Source: Datisca glomerata (Eukaryota; Streptophyta; Magnoliopsida; Cucurbitales; Datiscaceae). Taken from it: a stretch of DNA of 64,000 nt. The position numbers and the translations under genes are program-made. Positions 1-12,526 of this stretch are shown here, piece by piece (the stretch's first letter is position 1; each line of letters begins with the position of its first letter). The stretch lies in assembly GCA_003255025.1 (NCBI GenBank), contig QANY01013428.1, positions 62,001 through 126,000 on the forward strand, written 5' to 3'. A model generated the notes under the pieces. That model searched no databases. It saw only the letters and a program-made list of their open reading frames with translations, and was not told the origin of the DNA.

Positions 1-54
1 GCTCGTTTGTGAGCTTCGAGAGAGCTTATTGGGGAGCTTCGTGATCGAGCTTCG

Positions 55-225
55 AGAGAGCTACTGTACATAAAGAGGGACACATGGGTAGGGGGGAGAG
101 AGGGCTATTGTACTAAAAGAGAGAGACGCAAGTTTGGGGGAAGAGAGAGCTACTATACTGAAAGTGAGAGACACGAGTTTTGGCGGATCTTTCATTTGGT
201 AAGAGAGACGCGGGATAATTTGGGG
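55..225. repeat. Imperfect ~45-bp purine-rich tandem repeat
   Basis: Units begin with AGAGAG at about 55, 97 and 144, each followed by a CTAYTRTAC-like stretch, a GAGA block and a G-run; a weaker fourth unit follows from about 200. Spacing is 42-47 bp, so the copies have drifted. No coding frame is supported. Confidence 0.6.
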
Positions 226-1745
226 TGTACGAAAAGTTCACTCTGCGCTTTTTAGTTTTCTATTGCGTTTTGGAGCCAAACGATGTTGTCTTATGCTATA
301 ATGACACATAATTTTTGCAGTGAGTTAAACATAACTTTGTGATACACCCAAGAATATGCATGATAGTTTATTTACTATGAAAGGAAATAGGACCCTAAAA
401 CTTCAATTTAGAGACATTTGAAAGAAAATTACTTTGTAAAAATGTTCGGTCCAAAAACTATTAGACGGGAAAAAAATACATTTGTTATATATTGTAAAAG
501 TATACTCGTTTCCACAGTTTCTCACATTCCTAAAGGGCTACTTGTTTCCTTTTGTCGTGAACTTACCTTAAATGAAAAGGAAACAAAATGGAATCAAATA
601 TTAGTCGGCTCAATAAATTATAAGGCTGGTGAGTACACTATTATGGTTCCTTTAGAAAAATCATTAAGAGAACTTTGACAATTTAAGAGCATAAGCAAAA
701 TCATTAATAGAGCTTTGACAATTTAAGATGACAATTAAGTACTATTTTCATTCTTAGGAGTACAGGCTATTTAACACAAATTATAGCATATAAGAAAGAG
801 AAACTACATACTTTCCCTTCATTCAGCTGCACATATCCATGTCTCACCTAATCAAACACTAAGTACTTTACCTAAAATTAGTCATTTTTACAAAATTTCT
901 CATAAACATTCAAAGAAAAATACCATCCAACTTTGCTAAATTCGACAACATAACCACAAGTTAGTACCTTACACATAACCTTGAAGTTTAAGTTTCAATC
1001 AACAGTTTTGATACTTACTAGGTCCATTTAAGCTTGAATACCCATGCGTAGAGGTATAAAAAAAATTCTAGCAACATTTAATTCAATCCAAGAGTTCTAT
1101 ATAGTTTCTTGACTTCTTCCCCCAATTAATCAAGTAACCCTGAATGGTATATCAAGTTAATGATATATCCTAAAATATAACATATTCAACATAAATCTTC
1201 AAAGAGAGTTAGGTAAAGCAAACCTTGATATTCAATTGCAAGTAGAGAGTAGAAGAATTCTTCCCATATCAACAAAACAACATATATAACAATATATTCT
1301 AGATTTAAACATAGAATCACAGATTCAAGTTCCAAACAAAAATCATTTAAAAAAATCAAACAAGCCACCTAATAAACATTTAAAAGCATCGACCTCTTAG
1401 GCATACGGATCCACAAGGAGAGAGAAAAGAAGAGAATGTGTGAAGTGAACGCCAAGCAGATGTGATGCTAAGTGTCTGAGAGCATCCTCCAAATTTGAAG
1501 TCCTCCATTATCTTCTTTAACGGTGAGGGATGTGCTCGGCTCCCAGAACTTAATCGAGTTTTCAATGACTCAATAACCTTTAATCAAGAAAAATCCTTCT
1601 AATCGGGAAAAAATATTCAAACCAACACAAATGAACTACTAAATAAAAAATAGCAAACAACATAAACATAAAAATTAGAAAACACACCTTCGATGAACGT
1701 AGAGAGAGCCGATGAAGAGAGAGAGTCGGACGAGTTCGGTGAGTT
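226..1745. other. Unassigned AT-rich DNA
   Basis: I see no gene or recognisable element. The longest open stretch, 418-678 on the plus strand (86 codons), starts with TTG rather than ATG and its translation resembles no family I know. The minus-strand frames at 1186-1565 are likewise unrecognisable. Confidence 0.5.
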
Positions 1746-1965
1746 TAACAGCTTTCGAAGGAAGTTTGGGTGAAAATGAATTTGCCAAAAAATTGGTGAA
1801 GCTTCTCAAGGAAGCCTAAGTTTAAAATATAAATTATAAAAAATTTGATGAATCTTCTCAAGGAAGATTAGGGTGAAAATTAGATTAATAAAGACTTTGG
1901 TGAAGCTTCTCAAGGAAGATCTGGGTAAAAAGAAAATTTATGAAAAATTTGGTGAAGCAATCTAC
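1746..1965. repeat. ~54-bp tandem repeat, about four units
   Basis: The core GGTGAAGCTTCTCAAGGAAG, or a close variant, recurs at about 1795, 1848 and 1902, with a more diverged unit from about 1750. Each core is followed by a GGGTGAAAAT-like segment and an AT-rich tail. It appears non-coding. Confidence 0.7.
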
Positions 1966-1975
1966 AACCTGTACA

Positions 1976-2100
1976 TCCGATTGAAAGGGATTTAATCCTT
2001 AAACTTATCTAACGGCTGAGATTAACCTGACCAAATCTAACGATCAGGATTAATCACAGCATCAGTGTCGAGAAAAAATTTCTCGGCATTGGAGAGGGAC
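1976..2100. repeat. Possible transposon end with perfect hairpin
   Basis: A 7-bp stem CGAGAAA/TTTCTCG (2069-2085, 3-base loop) sits next to two related blocks containing TAACGGCTGAGATTAA and TAACGATCAGGATTAA. Such hairpins with nearby short repeats resemble ends of non-autonomous DNA transposons, but no partner end was found in the window. Confidence 0.3.
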
Positions 2101-3439
2101 CCCCTTTTACAATGTATTTTGACCTTCTTTTTCTTATATTATGCATTTTGGTTTTCTCTTTCTTTTACTATGTATTTTGATCTTTTATTAAGTTTTTATT
2201 TTTTTTCAATTGTTTATGATAGTAAGTATTTTAGTTTTATAATTGTTCTTTAATGATAAACAATTCAATAGAGTATACAAATAAATAAGTAAAAGTCAAA
2301 GTTAACCATGGTAAATGAGAACATAACTTTTATTATTTTAGAAATATGAATATAATATTGAGTAAAATGAAATTGAATATTAATATTTATTTATTAATAT
2401 ATTTTTTCAATTGAGTACAACATGTATTTGTCGAGTCTACTTGTTTTCATATTTTAGATAAAATGTATTTGATGATCTTTTATCTGATTAGTGAAGTTAT
2501 TAAGTAGTTTTTCATTGTAATGAATGATTTTTTTGACCTTTTATCATATAAATATTATATATTTTCTCAGTTATCATATATTTCTAATTCGTATTTTTAT
2601 GCATAATTTTTAAATTATTGTGTATTTGTATTATTGACCATTTTTATCGACTGTTTAACCATTTAATATTCATATTATACTTACTGAATTAACTTATTTT
2701 GGTCTGAACCATAGAGAGAACCACCATGAACATGGATTGAAGTGGACAACTCATGCACACAGCCAGAGGAAAAATCATCCTCACAAAAGGTAGACAAAAG
2801 TATAAACAAACAGAAGGAGAAGGAGAAGATGAAGGTTTACCTAGAGATAAAAGGGAAAAAATAATGAAATATAGAGAACACGATGATGAGGGTGGTGAGT
2901 AAAGGAGCTCAAAGAAGCAAAAGAGAAAATGGTCAAAAAATACCGAGAAAATAACGTCGACTAGGTTTCTTATCAAAGACACTCAGACTATAGGGCTGCC
3001 TAAAGACAAAGCAATCATTATCACACAGAGAAGGTGGAAGAAATTTTGTTCTCATCTTGAAAATATTGTGGTGCCTTTGGTAAGAGAATTTTATTTGCAT
3101 CTATTAGAGCATGATCAAATCTTTATATTGTTATAGGTATTTTCATTTCCTTTTCTCCTGAAGCTATAAATGTGCTTTTTGACTAAGAAAATTTTGAGAA
3201 TGACTAAGGGCATTTCTGAGGCTTAGTTGAATAATATTTTGCACCATATTGGGAACCAAATGGTATAACGCTACTTTTGGTGAATAATGATGATGCCTAA
3301 CATAGGACTAGCTGAGCTCATGCATCAGACCTTCCCTTCAAAGCCTATTGGTTCACGTTGGTCAATGTTCCCCGAGCTCCTTTGGAGTTTGACCTGATCA
3401 GGTCGGTTCATTCCCTTTTAGGAGCTCAACTCTCCAATT
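2101..3439. other. AT-rich intergenic DNA
   Basis: T-rich low-complexity sequence to about 2660, then a purine-rich stretch around 2810-2960. The open frames here (2065-2253 plus, 2689-2982 minus) are biased by composition (poly-F/S/L) and are not credible genes. Confidence 0.5.
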
Positions 3440-3850
3440 TCTATTCATGGAGTTAAGTAGAAATATACGTCGTGGCATGCCATGTACCACCTTGTCATCA
3501 GTAGTCCAGGAATACCCATAACAGTTTCCCCTAGTCGAGAATCCTTTACATGTCCTACCAGCTCGAATCCGAAGACTTCCAGGTCTTTTCCTTGGGCGAA
3601 GGTCGTATCGTGGATTTCCTTAGAGATCATGTCTAGGTAGGTCAAGTGCCCCCTTGAGGTGGAACCTCGTGAGTGCAATTCCCGCGTTTGTAGGAATTTG
3701 AAATTAGTTGTTTTCGAGAGTAGTGGTGATGATGGCGTGTGGGGGAGAGAAGTGAGGACCACGTGACCATGGCTACTGACATGTCACTGGTTACATTGAC
3801 GTGTGTGCTCGATTTCCTTTGAGTCTGTCATTTCTTAAATAGGTGACTTT

Positions 3851-4620
3851 ATGACCTATCGAATCATTCGCTCAAGGTCTTTTGAACGAGTGGTTTTCTT
3901 CACATCCCTCCCATTTCTTCATCTGGGAAACACAAGCTCTTTGGTGATTTCCTCTTTTTCCCTCACCTCTTTCTTTCTAAAAATATGTAAGTCTATTTTT
4001 CCTCTTCCCAGGGAATTTTTACGAAGTGCTTCTTCCAAGTCCTCTTCTTTCTCATCAGTTGTTAAGTATCGCATGGACTCATTCTCGTCGACCGAGACCG
4101 GTGGTTCCCACTCTAATTCTGAAAGGGATATTAGTCTGAGTGGGTATTCTGGTCACTGAGGGCCCGTTGACTAACCTTCATCCCTACAGAGGGGGATTTA
4201 TCCTTCCTTCGGGAGAAGTATCCTTTCTGGACTACGTCCGTCTGCGGGTGCCAGAGGATGGAGAGAGAGTCAGTGCCCTCCGCCGTAGTGGGATTGGTTT
4301 ATACTCAGCGGCTCTGGAAGGTGGGTTGCGTCTTCCCCTTACACCCATTCTTCAGGAGGTAATTCTCGTCAATGGGGATAAGCTTGGCAAAACTTGATCC
4401 TTATCCTAACTGGCAGGCTAGAGTAAATTGTCAATCATCACTTTTTGTTTACTGGAGTCTATTCAGGCATTTTTTTTCTCTAACCAGAGCTCCTTTCCCA
4501 TCTTACAAGATGGTGTGCTTGATAGACATCACTTTTTTTACCGATTGGCTGGATAAAGCACCTTGCAAGTCATCTCCTTTTGTTTTATCTCGACTTGCTG
4601 GCTAGAGCACATTATCAGCC
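3851..4620 (+). pseudogene. Antisense extra ORF of Tat-type element ('putative gypsy-type transposase' family), broken
   Basis: The part at 4140-4397 carries a pattern seen in plant gypsy-associated proteins of the PF04195 type: a proline-glycine region, then GLYSAALEGGLRLPLTPILQ, matching the family's 'aLraGLRFPLhPf' block. Upstream, 3851-4159 encodes a serine-rich N-terminal part in an overlapping frame, so at least one frameshift separates the two. It lies antisense to pol, just beyond integrase, the same place as the related ORF at 27.5-28.8 kb. The function of this protein family is not established. Confidence 0.6.
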
Positions 4621-4729
4621 ATCACTTTTGTTTTGTTGATCATTCCATGGAGAAAAATGAATTTTGTATTTGATATCCTATAGAGATACGATCCTCAATC
4701 TCTTGTTTTTGCTATTAATAGTTGATCTT

Positions 4730-5770
4730 TAGGTGTTCTGCATTCCACAGGTGCATTAGATCCCTCTCACCCATGTCTTACAATCGATACGTGCCGGGGA
4801 GTACCACCTCTACTATTAAGTAATGACCTTCCCAATTAAACTCGAGGACTCCTATCTCCTTGTCTTTCCTCTTTCATAGGACTAGGTCACCCCTTCGGAA
4901 CCATCAGACTCTTTGAGCTAGAATCGTAGATTAGCCTGATCATGTAGCTCCTACAGATCGTCCAGGTTTTGTCTCAACTCAATGGTGTTCTACTTCGAGT
5001 TGTATTGTTGAACTCGTTGGTAAGGGATTTCTATCTCCACCGGTATAACAATCTTCTTGTTGAAAGCTAACTTGTAGAGGGTCTCTCTTGTCATCGTCCT
5101 GTTAGTGGTCCTATAAGCTCATAGCACGTTTGGTAGCTCATCGACCCACAATCCCTTTCTTCCTTCCAACTTGGTTTTGAGGTTTTGTTTTATAGTTCTA
5201 TTAACCGCCTCTACTTATCTGTTGGACTGTGGGTAACCGATGAGGAGGTACAGTGTCTGATTCTGAGGTGTTCACACGTCTACCTGAACTTAGCATTGTC
5301 AAAATTTTTGCCATTATACATGATGATCGTGTGTGGAACAACAAACATGCCGATCATGTTCTTCTATAGGAACTCTATAGTCTCATGCTCTGTAATCATG
5401 GAAAAGGCTCTGTCTCTACCCATTTGCTGAAGTAGTCTATGGTGACAATGGCAAACCTATTTTAGCCTTTTCCCATCAATAGACACCCAACTAAGTCCCC
5501 ATCTCCCCCTCATTGGGTCAACGGCCACGGGCTTGGGTGGACGTAAGTAGCTTCGGCAGCTGGTATGGAATGTTTGAGATCATCTGGCATTTGTCTCACC
5601 TTTTCACGAAATCCTTGGTATCTGAGACCATTGTCGGCCAATAATACCCTTGCCTCGTTATCTTATGGTGTAGTGCTTAGTCCCCGTTGTGGTTCCCACA
5701 GACTCCCTTATGGACCTCCATCATAATGTACAGTTCCCTGTCAAGTGCAACGCACCTTAGGTAGGGGGTA
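4730..5770 (-). pseudogene. Integrase remnant of Tat-type gypsy element
   Basis: Minus-strand translation near 5760-5540 gives an HHCC zinc-binding region with the motifs HKGVCGNHNGD, RQGYYWPTM and DKCQ, interrupted by an in-frame stop and a frameshift at the DFVKR segment. The catalytic core is traceable to about 4730 as broken pieces. In an intact element this protein inserts the cDNA into host DNA; this copy cannot encode a working enzyme. It lies downstream of RNase H in the normal gypsy order. Confidence 0.7.
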
Positions 5771-6119
5771 TGAAAAGGATCATTTGTATAGAGTCTCATC
5801 GATAATTATATAATTTACTGACATGAGGTGGAGTTTTCATGTGACTTCCTATTCGAAGGTAGCGTTCCATTCCGTAGATACTCGAGTATGGGATTGTTCG
5901 ACGATAGAGTCGTTGTTGCACTGCTGGTTCTTAACAAATGAGAAATTCCATAGGCATAGTCTTGTTGATCTTTGTGTCATAAGAGGAGGTCATTTTAGCT
6001 AAGGCATATGTTAGTGTTTAGGCTCTAGGGAATTTGTTGGATCATGTCAGAACTAGACTTTTTGAGGAAGGCCTGCATTTGGATAGGTAGCTGGTCATAT
6101 TATCCCTCTTTACCTAATA

Positions 6120-6530
6120 TTCATCCCTGATTTGGTTGACAATAAGTTGGGAGTCGCTGTAAATCTCCAGCATCCTCGTATTCCTTGTTTCAGCCAATCT
6201 CAAACCTGCCAGCAGCGCCTCATACTCTTCTTCATTGTTCGAAGCTTTAAATTCAAAGCGCATGGCGTACTAGATCTGAGATTGGCCAGGCGCCATGAGT
6301 AGCTCATCGGCCCTGCTTCCCATTTCATTGGAGGAACCATCCACATATAATATCCAAGGGGCTTTGTCGATCTCCACTTCCTCTTCACAACCCATCGTTA
6401 TATCCGCGATGAAATCCACCACTACCTGTCCCTTGATGGCAATTCGTGGAACAAATTGAAGGTCAAATTCACTAAGCTCAATGGCTCACTTGGCGATACA
6501 TGACCAAGGCAAGAGCCATCTTCTCCAGTT
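6120..6530 (-). pseudogene. RNase H remnant of Tat-type gypsy element
   Basis: Minus-strand frames show [31 protein letters not shown] and an [16 protein letters not shown] segment, the first three blocks of the RNase H fold, where the Asp/Glu/Asp residues bind metal. The blocks are spread over more than one frame and contain stops. It sits between reverse transcriptase and integrase. Confidence 0.7.
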
Positions 6531-6689
6531 ATAGGTAACGTTTCTCCGCCCCCACCATGGCCTTACTAACATAGTAGATTGACTTCTGGATGAAGGCATC
6601 TCCAATTCATATTAGGGCGACGCTGACGGCCATTTCTGGGATCGCCAGGTACAGAGAATACGCCTCTCTAAACACGGGTTTAGAAAGTA

Positions 6690-7720
6690 GTGGTGGGGAG
6701 CTCATGTAGTTCTTCAGAGCTCAAAAAGGAATTTCTTGGTTCATTCAAAGGAAGCGCTCTTCCTCAAAGTTGTGAAGAAAGGAAGACACTTATCCGTGGC
6801 CGAGGAGATGAAGCAATTGCGGGCAACAACCTTCCCCATGAGATATTGGAATCATTAACGCTTCTCATGGGATTCATCTCCAAAAATGCCTTTATCTTAT
6901 TGGGGTTGGCTTCGACCCCTTGTTGGTTGACCATAAAGCCTAGAAATTTCCTTAAGCCAACGCCGAACGTGCACTTCGAAGAGTTCAGCTTCATCTGGTA
7001 CTTCCTCAAAGTATTGAATGTTTCATTGAGTTCGACAATGTGGTATGCATACCTTTTGCTCTTAACAAGCATGTTATCCACGTACACCTCCACGTTGCTC
7101 GATATTTGCTCAGAGAATACTTTGTTCACCAGCCTTTGATAGGTGGCCCTTACATTTTTTAATATAAAAGGCATCATCGTGTAGCAATAGGTTCCTCGAC
7201 TACTTATGAAGGAGGGTTCTCCTGATTAGGCGGGTGCATTAGGGTCTAATTGTATCCCGAATAAGCATCCATCAAGCTAAGTAGATCATGTCTCGATGTG
7301 GCATCGACCATCTTGTCTATATAGGGGAGATGCTTTATTTAAATTTGTAAAGTCTATGCAGACCGTCCACTTTCCATTCACTTTCTTGACCAGTACGACG
7401 GTAGCCAACCATTCGGGTATTGAACATCTCTGATAAACATGGTGGAGAGCAGTTTCTCCACCTCCGCAATGATGACTTTACTTCTTTCAGCATTTACACT
7501 CCTCATTTTCTGCGTGATTGGCTCAAACTTTGGGTCTGCATTAAGGTGGTGGTTGATAACATGTTGGTCTATGTTGTGCATGTCCTCGTGGGTCCATGCA
7601 AAGACGTCGCTATTATCTTGGAGGGACTTCGTGAGTTCCTATTTCTGCTCTAGGGGGAGCATCAGCCCGATTTGGAATGTCTTCCTCAATTGTTCAAACC
7701 ACCGCCAAATGCTTAGAAAC
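6690..7720 (-). pseudogene. Reverse transcriptase remnant of Tat-type gypsy element
   Basis: From about 7700 down, the linker (MLPLEQK, DVFAWTHEDM), the N-terminal fingers (HLNADPKFEPITQK, AEVEKLLSTMFIRDVQYPNGW) and then, at 7177-6764, the palm can be read: MPFILKNVRATYQRLVNKVF, VEVYVDNMLVKSK, SSKCTFGVGLRKFLGFMV. The catalytic box reads YVDN instead of YVDD, so one metal-binding Asp is lost. A stop in the linker and a shift near the YPNGW segment confirm decay. The element breaks off near 7720; no protease or gag follows. Confidence 0.85.
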
Positions 7721-8279
7721 ATAAAGAAAATACAGTGTTATAGCTACCTTGCTTGTGACATTACTGAGTAACTCGGTCTATTCATCACCAATGTTGGCGT
7801 TCACATAAAAGATGTTGTGACATTTAGAGGTATTTTAACTACTCAAAGAAAATAAGAAGAGAAGAAAAGAAATCAGTAGATCATTATTTACAACATAGTA
7901 TCTACATGCTCGTATTGTTTGTTTGATTCAAATGTATCTTCCCCCTTTGATAATTAATTGATGTAGCTTAAGTTAAGTAAAAAGAATTTAAGAGGTAGGG
8001 GCTGAATGCTAAATTAAGTCGAGGAACTTAGTTTAAAGTGTCGTTAATCAATTTGAGAGTGATGACCTTAGTCTCTAGCGCACACATAAATGTTGGGAGA
8101 GATTCACATTTGGGAATAGTCTTGTTTTAGAGAGCCTATAAGATTTGAATTGAGCATGAATTTAACATGGACTTGTTGATTCAGCTGAGTCTGAAGGCTA
8201 AAATCATTGTTTGCTCTAAATGCTAAAATTTGAATTTATGGTGAAATGAACTCTTTGAATCCTTTTCTTGTTTGTTTTA
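7721..8279. other. Unassigned sequence between gypsy remnants
   Basis: No coding frame is supported. Composition changes from the GC-richer pol remnant to AT-rich DNA; part may be the internal 3' end of the LTR-like element that follows. Confidence 0.4.
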
Positions 8280-9713
8280 CATGTCTCTTTTATCATCCCT
8301 CGATGATGAGTAATGGTTTAAGAAATGAGAATTTTCTAGTAACTTTCAAGCTCAATTCATTAGGAACTTAAGAGTTGTTTTCTTTATTTTTAGTTTTATT
8401 CTATCATTTCCTGCTTTAACTTTTTCTCATAAGATGATTCTATCTTTTTAGCTAAATTAGCATTAAATGGGTTATAAGTGCATTGATTATGTTGTTTCTT
8501 TTGTAGGACTTCAAGGCTAGGAATCAAGTGACTCAATGTAGCATAAAGATAAGGCACTACTGCAGTAAAGGACATCCATACATGGCAAAGATTTCATCAT
8601 TTTAATCCAACTAGCACCTAAAGTGAGTGAAGAGCTCGTGCGAGTAAAAAGCAACTGGACAGCTGGTAGGTGCTAATTCTCATATGGTCCTCACCCTTTT
8701 GTTGAGGGACAAGTTTCCTATTTCAATTGTATCCTAGTTTTGAGGTTTTATAAATAGAAAATACATCATTTGGAGAGGAAGAGCAGACACTTTATATTGA
8801 ATAAAAGAGACAAAATCGTAAAGAATAGAGGGAAGAGTACAGAAAAGGAAAGAGAGGAAAAATGGGAAGAAGACAAGAATGGGAGATATTTCTTTTTTCG
8901 TTCTGTATTACTTCTTTATCCTTCATTTACTTTTATATCTCTCTCCTTCTTTTAAGCTCGATATTTTATATTTAATGGCTGAAATATTACTCAATATTTT
9001 TCTTAAGCTCAATATGGGCTAATCCATTTTAGGTAAAGTGATTGATGAACCTTTAGGTTGTTAATCTTGACTATCGATGTTTAGGTTGTAAAGTTAATCT
9101 AGTATCATATATGTGTGCTCAATGCTTAATCTCGTTATTTGGCTGGTCATCAATGTTTCAGAAAACTACTTATTTAAACCTCAGAAGGGTTTAAATTGGT
9201 AGATCTAACTTGAGTAATGCAAGTTTACTTGATTCCTTAGTAATTTAAATAATTGTGAGTAATATAGGAATATGTGATACACCTTGCAAGCTTAAACAAC
9301 TAGAACCATTAATTGAAATTCTTGATTTTGCTCTAGCATTGGAATGTGTTAAATCGAATTAGATGGTTTAAGATATAAAGATGGAAATCTCTTACATAGG
9401 AGAATTTGAGGTTGCTACTGCTAGTGATGCTATAGCAATACAAACAGCTCTAAGTTAAGATTGATAACTAATAAGGTTTTGTTTGTAAAACATTTGACTC
9501 AACTCTTGACTTCGCAGCTAATCTTTGTTATTTTACATTTTACCTTAGGATTCAGTAATCATCAACTCCATTTCATTTTTGTATACTCAATTAGGTTTAA
9601 AACTGATTTCTGCTAGCTAGTTACTCTTCAACAATCAATATCGAGATGACACTCCCTTATCACATTATTACTTATTCATGCCATGTGCACTTGCGTATAG
9701 ATTTCATACAACA
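8280..9713 (+). mobile_element. Probable decayed gypsy 3' end and LTR
   Basis: The segment CATCCCTCGATGATGAGTAA followed by TGGTTTAAG (about 8297-8325) resembles the 'ctcgaggacgagcaa...ggtttaag' sequence that precedes 3' LTRs in several plant gypsy families. The stretch ends in a conserved-looking LTR tail, CCATGTGCACTTGCGTAT, then CATACAACA at about 9713. A possible TATA box (TTTTATAAATA) lies near 8748. The exact LTR start, a matching partner and target duplications were not found. The call rests on recall of family patterns, so it is tentative. The open frame at 8770-8955 is a low-complexity run. Confidence 0.35.
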
Positions 9714-11554
9714 TTAGGCAATCTAATAATAGATTCACCAAATAATAATCTCCTTATATGTAGTCATGATAATCAATTTGGGAGTGAAAATATAAAGAAT
9801 CAAGATGGAAAAAATAATATTATAAAATTAATCTGTAATCCCAAAGTTGGGTAACAAAGTTTCTATCTACCCTGGTGAGCAATTCCAAATTGTATATCGT
9901 AGTTCAAAGTATTGTTTGAACTATTTGAAATTGCATTACAATTAAAAAAAATTGATTGACCGATTAAAAGGAGAGCTTTTTATGAGTTCATTCTGCATTT
10001 TTTGAGAAGAATGTTCTATTAATAGATTATTTAATGTCTTCAGAGTGTCTTACTTACATACTTTGATTGGATAAAAATGACCATTTATTTAACAGACTGT
10101 CTATGACATTTTTTCTATTTTTAGTCAAATTAATTACCATTGAATTTAAAGACTCTGTTATTTTTTTTTCATTATTTGATACAATATGGAAAACTATGTA
10201 TTCAATTCTACATGTGATGATCACCATTGTTGCAAAAGTTTATTTGAAGTTGAAAATTAGAAAAATAATATTGCATGCTATGAAGACAACCTTTATTGAG
10301 TTTTTATTAATTTCATAAAGATATTTCAAAGATTTGTAAATTTTTTAACAGTCCCTAAAAAGTTGTTTCAGATCTATAAATTTATATTAAAGAAATATAA
10401 TTTTGCTGAAATTCTATTTCAAATTTGTAAAGTTATATTTGTGCTAAGAAGAAAGCCTGTAATGAGTTTATATGGCCTTCATACAAATTATTTTAAAGAG
10501 TTACAACTTAAGAAACTTAACAAATTAACATTTATAAATTGATTAATTTTCTATATTGACTAATTTTGCAAAATATTTATAAATTAACTAATTTAGCAGT
10601 AGTTTGTTTTACATAATTATCATGTACAACTTAATTGAAGAGATGTAATTTGACAGTTGTCATCCATAATATTTTAGTTATTATTTGTAAAGATGTATTC
10701 AAAAGATGTAATTTAACGGTTGTCAGATTGAAGTAGTGCATGATCATTTATTTTTAGAAATGTGTGAAATTTTCGACCCTAAACCAATAAGAATTAGACA
10801 AGTATAGATGTAAGGACTAAAATTATAAAATGAAACAGAAAATAGTTAGACAAAACGGTTAAAAGAAGTTTCTCACCTCATTCTTTGTTTTAATATTGTA
10901 GTGATTAGTTTTAAATTTGTATTTGAAATCCTATATATATAAACATGTGTGTATCTATAAGAAGTTGAGTACAGACACTTCCTCTTATGCCATGTGCCCA
11001 TACTTAGTTTATGCCACATGTAATATTTTCATTTGAAATAATTAGATTAGCATTTTATATTTAATAATTAAGTACGTAATCAATAGTCGTTCCAATCTTT
11101 AAGTAGTGAAAAGAGGCTAGAATTTGGAAAGTATAAAAGAAATAAATGGGTGGAACTAGAAGCTAGAAAAAATCAGTTGAGAAATAATAATTGAGATCGA
11201 TTTCTTCATGACAATTATAATATATGGTTTGTGAATGTATAAAGTTAATTATGAACATCCTTTTCTCATCAATGAACAGTTTATATTAATGTCATGACGT
11301 ACACATGGTAAGATATGAACTGAAAGACTAATAAGAGAGATGTGGAACATGAAGGGCCGCTGGATGGAAGCAGTTAAAAAAGAAGATTCCATAAGAGAAC
11401 CATCCTGTTGGATAGAAGAAGCATTTAAAGTTTGGTGCTTCATTGAGAGTGATTAAAAAAACTCAAGAGAACATCTCAAAATGTCAAGGACTAGATCAAA
11501 CACAGTTTTTAATGACAGAAATGACATTGGTCATGTTGACTAGCCTATATCTCA
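9714..11554. other. AT-rich DNA without recognisable features
   Basis: No gene or element was recognised. A short phrase, AGATGTAATTTGACAGTTGTC or close to it, occurs twice (about 10,640 and 10,700). The plus-strand frame at 10,067-10,318 starts with TTG and is low in complexity. Confidence 0.5.
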
Positions 11555-12526
11555 TGACTTGGGGACTATGGATCTATAATCCTAAGCTCCAATATACCAG
11601 ATAATTAATAAAACTCTTTAATTAAATAATATTATTTATTAATTCTATTATTACTCCACTATAAATATGAAATTGTACTTTTAGAGATTATAAAATGTAT
11701 TTACAGAGTATTCTCATGTAGTCCACTGACATAATCATTTCATGTAGTTCTGTCCTCCAATTATTGGTTAGTAAATAAGAACTAGTCAAAATTATCGTTT
11801 TACCCTTCTAATTACCTATTGATCCTTAAGTATCATTAATCAACTAGTGAATGACTAATTTATAATCTTATTATAAATTTAAACTCAATAATCATTCAGT
11901 TTCAGAATTAACACTTAAGGGAACTAATATAGGAGCCCTTAGGAAAGCTTAGATTCCAAATCTTGTAAGATCATGTCCCCAGCCATCCACATCAATGAAT
12001 CTTCAAAACAAAAGTCACTAGCATGATTAACAAACAGACTTTAACGAGTAAATCAAAAGATCCAGTGGACATGAATAGGAGTTCATGACTACTCAGGATT
12101 CAAACTAATCTATATATGATCATCGAATCGATGTGAATTAAATCTTTATGATAACCGACACGTTAATAAAGATATTAATTCACGTCGGTCCTGTCATATA
12201 TAATGTACATTCACTAAAATGTCTATCCATATCAATGATCCGGATATAAATCACACGCATTCATAATGCTTAGTGAACCGTACTAACAACCATTCATTAA
12301 TGATTCCTACTTTAATATGTTGCTGATAATTTTATTCATTATCTATGTTTTTAATCCTCTCATACTAATACAATATCATAGTCTCATTAATGAATATGAA
12401 ATTTTCAGATATTTATATAAATTATTCAACAATAATTTAAAAGAAAAATTATAAGAAAAATGTAATTCTCTTTAAATTTCATATCAAAATATCAGTACAC
12501 ATACTTTGAGAACATAACCCCCAACA
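11555..12526 (-). repeat. Family B LTR, first ~970 bp (truncated)
   Basis: The reverse complement starts TGTTGGGGGTTATG and aligns by eye with the complete solo LTR at 61,794-63,369 and, over its later half, with the piece at 42,797-44,449. Homology stops abruptly at about 11,555, after a CCCCAAGTCA block. The end at 12,526 abuts TTCTA and then LINE coding sequence. It is read as one LTR of a family B element inserted antisense into a LINE, whose other flank is at 44.45 kb. Confidence 0.8.

Larger units (their letters stand above)
3440..7720 (-). mobile_element. Decayed Ty3/gypsy (Tat-type) retrotransposon remnant
   Basis: Reading the minus strand from 7720 down, reverse transcriptase, RNase H and integrase occur in gypsy order, followed near 4400-3850 by an ORF on the opposite strand. 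That order, with an antisense extra ORF after integrase, is known from Tat-lineage elements such as Grande. No gag, protease or LTR was recognised, so the element is truncated on at least the 5' side. Every domain carries stops or frameshifts. I could not assign 3440-3850 beyond probable element DNA. Confidence 0.8.

Noticed and set aside
418..678. 86-codon open frame as a small gene
   Set aside because: It starts with TTG, has no recognisable motif, and lies in AT-rich repeat-flanked DNA.
2689..2982. 97-codon minus-strand frame rich in Phe, Ser and Leu
   Set aside because: The composition is the shadow of a purine-rich stretch on the other strand; there is no family resemblance.
7420..7771. 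Two plus-strand frames of 77 and 110 codons
   Set aside because: They are antisense shadows of the reverse transcriptase remnant on the minus strand.
8770..8955. 61-codon frame rich in Lys and Glu
   Set aside because: GA-rich low complexity inside a probable LTR; no homology recognised.
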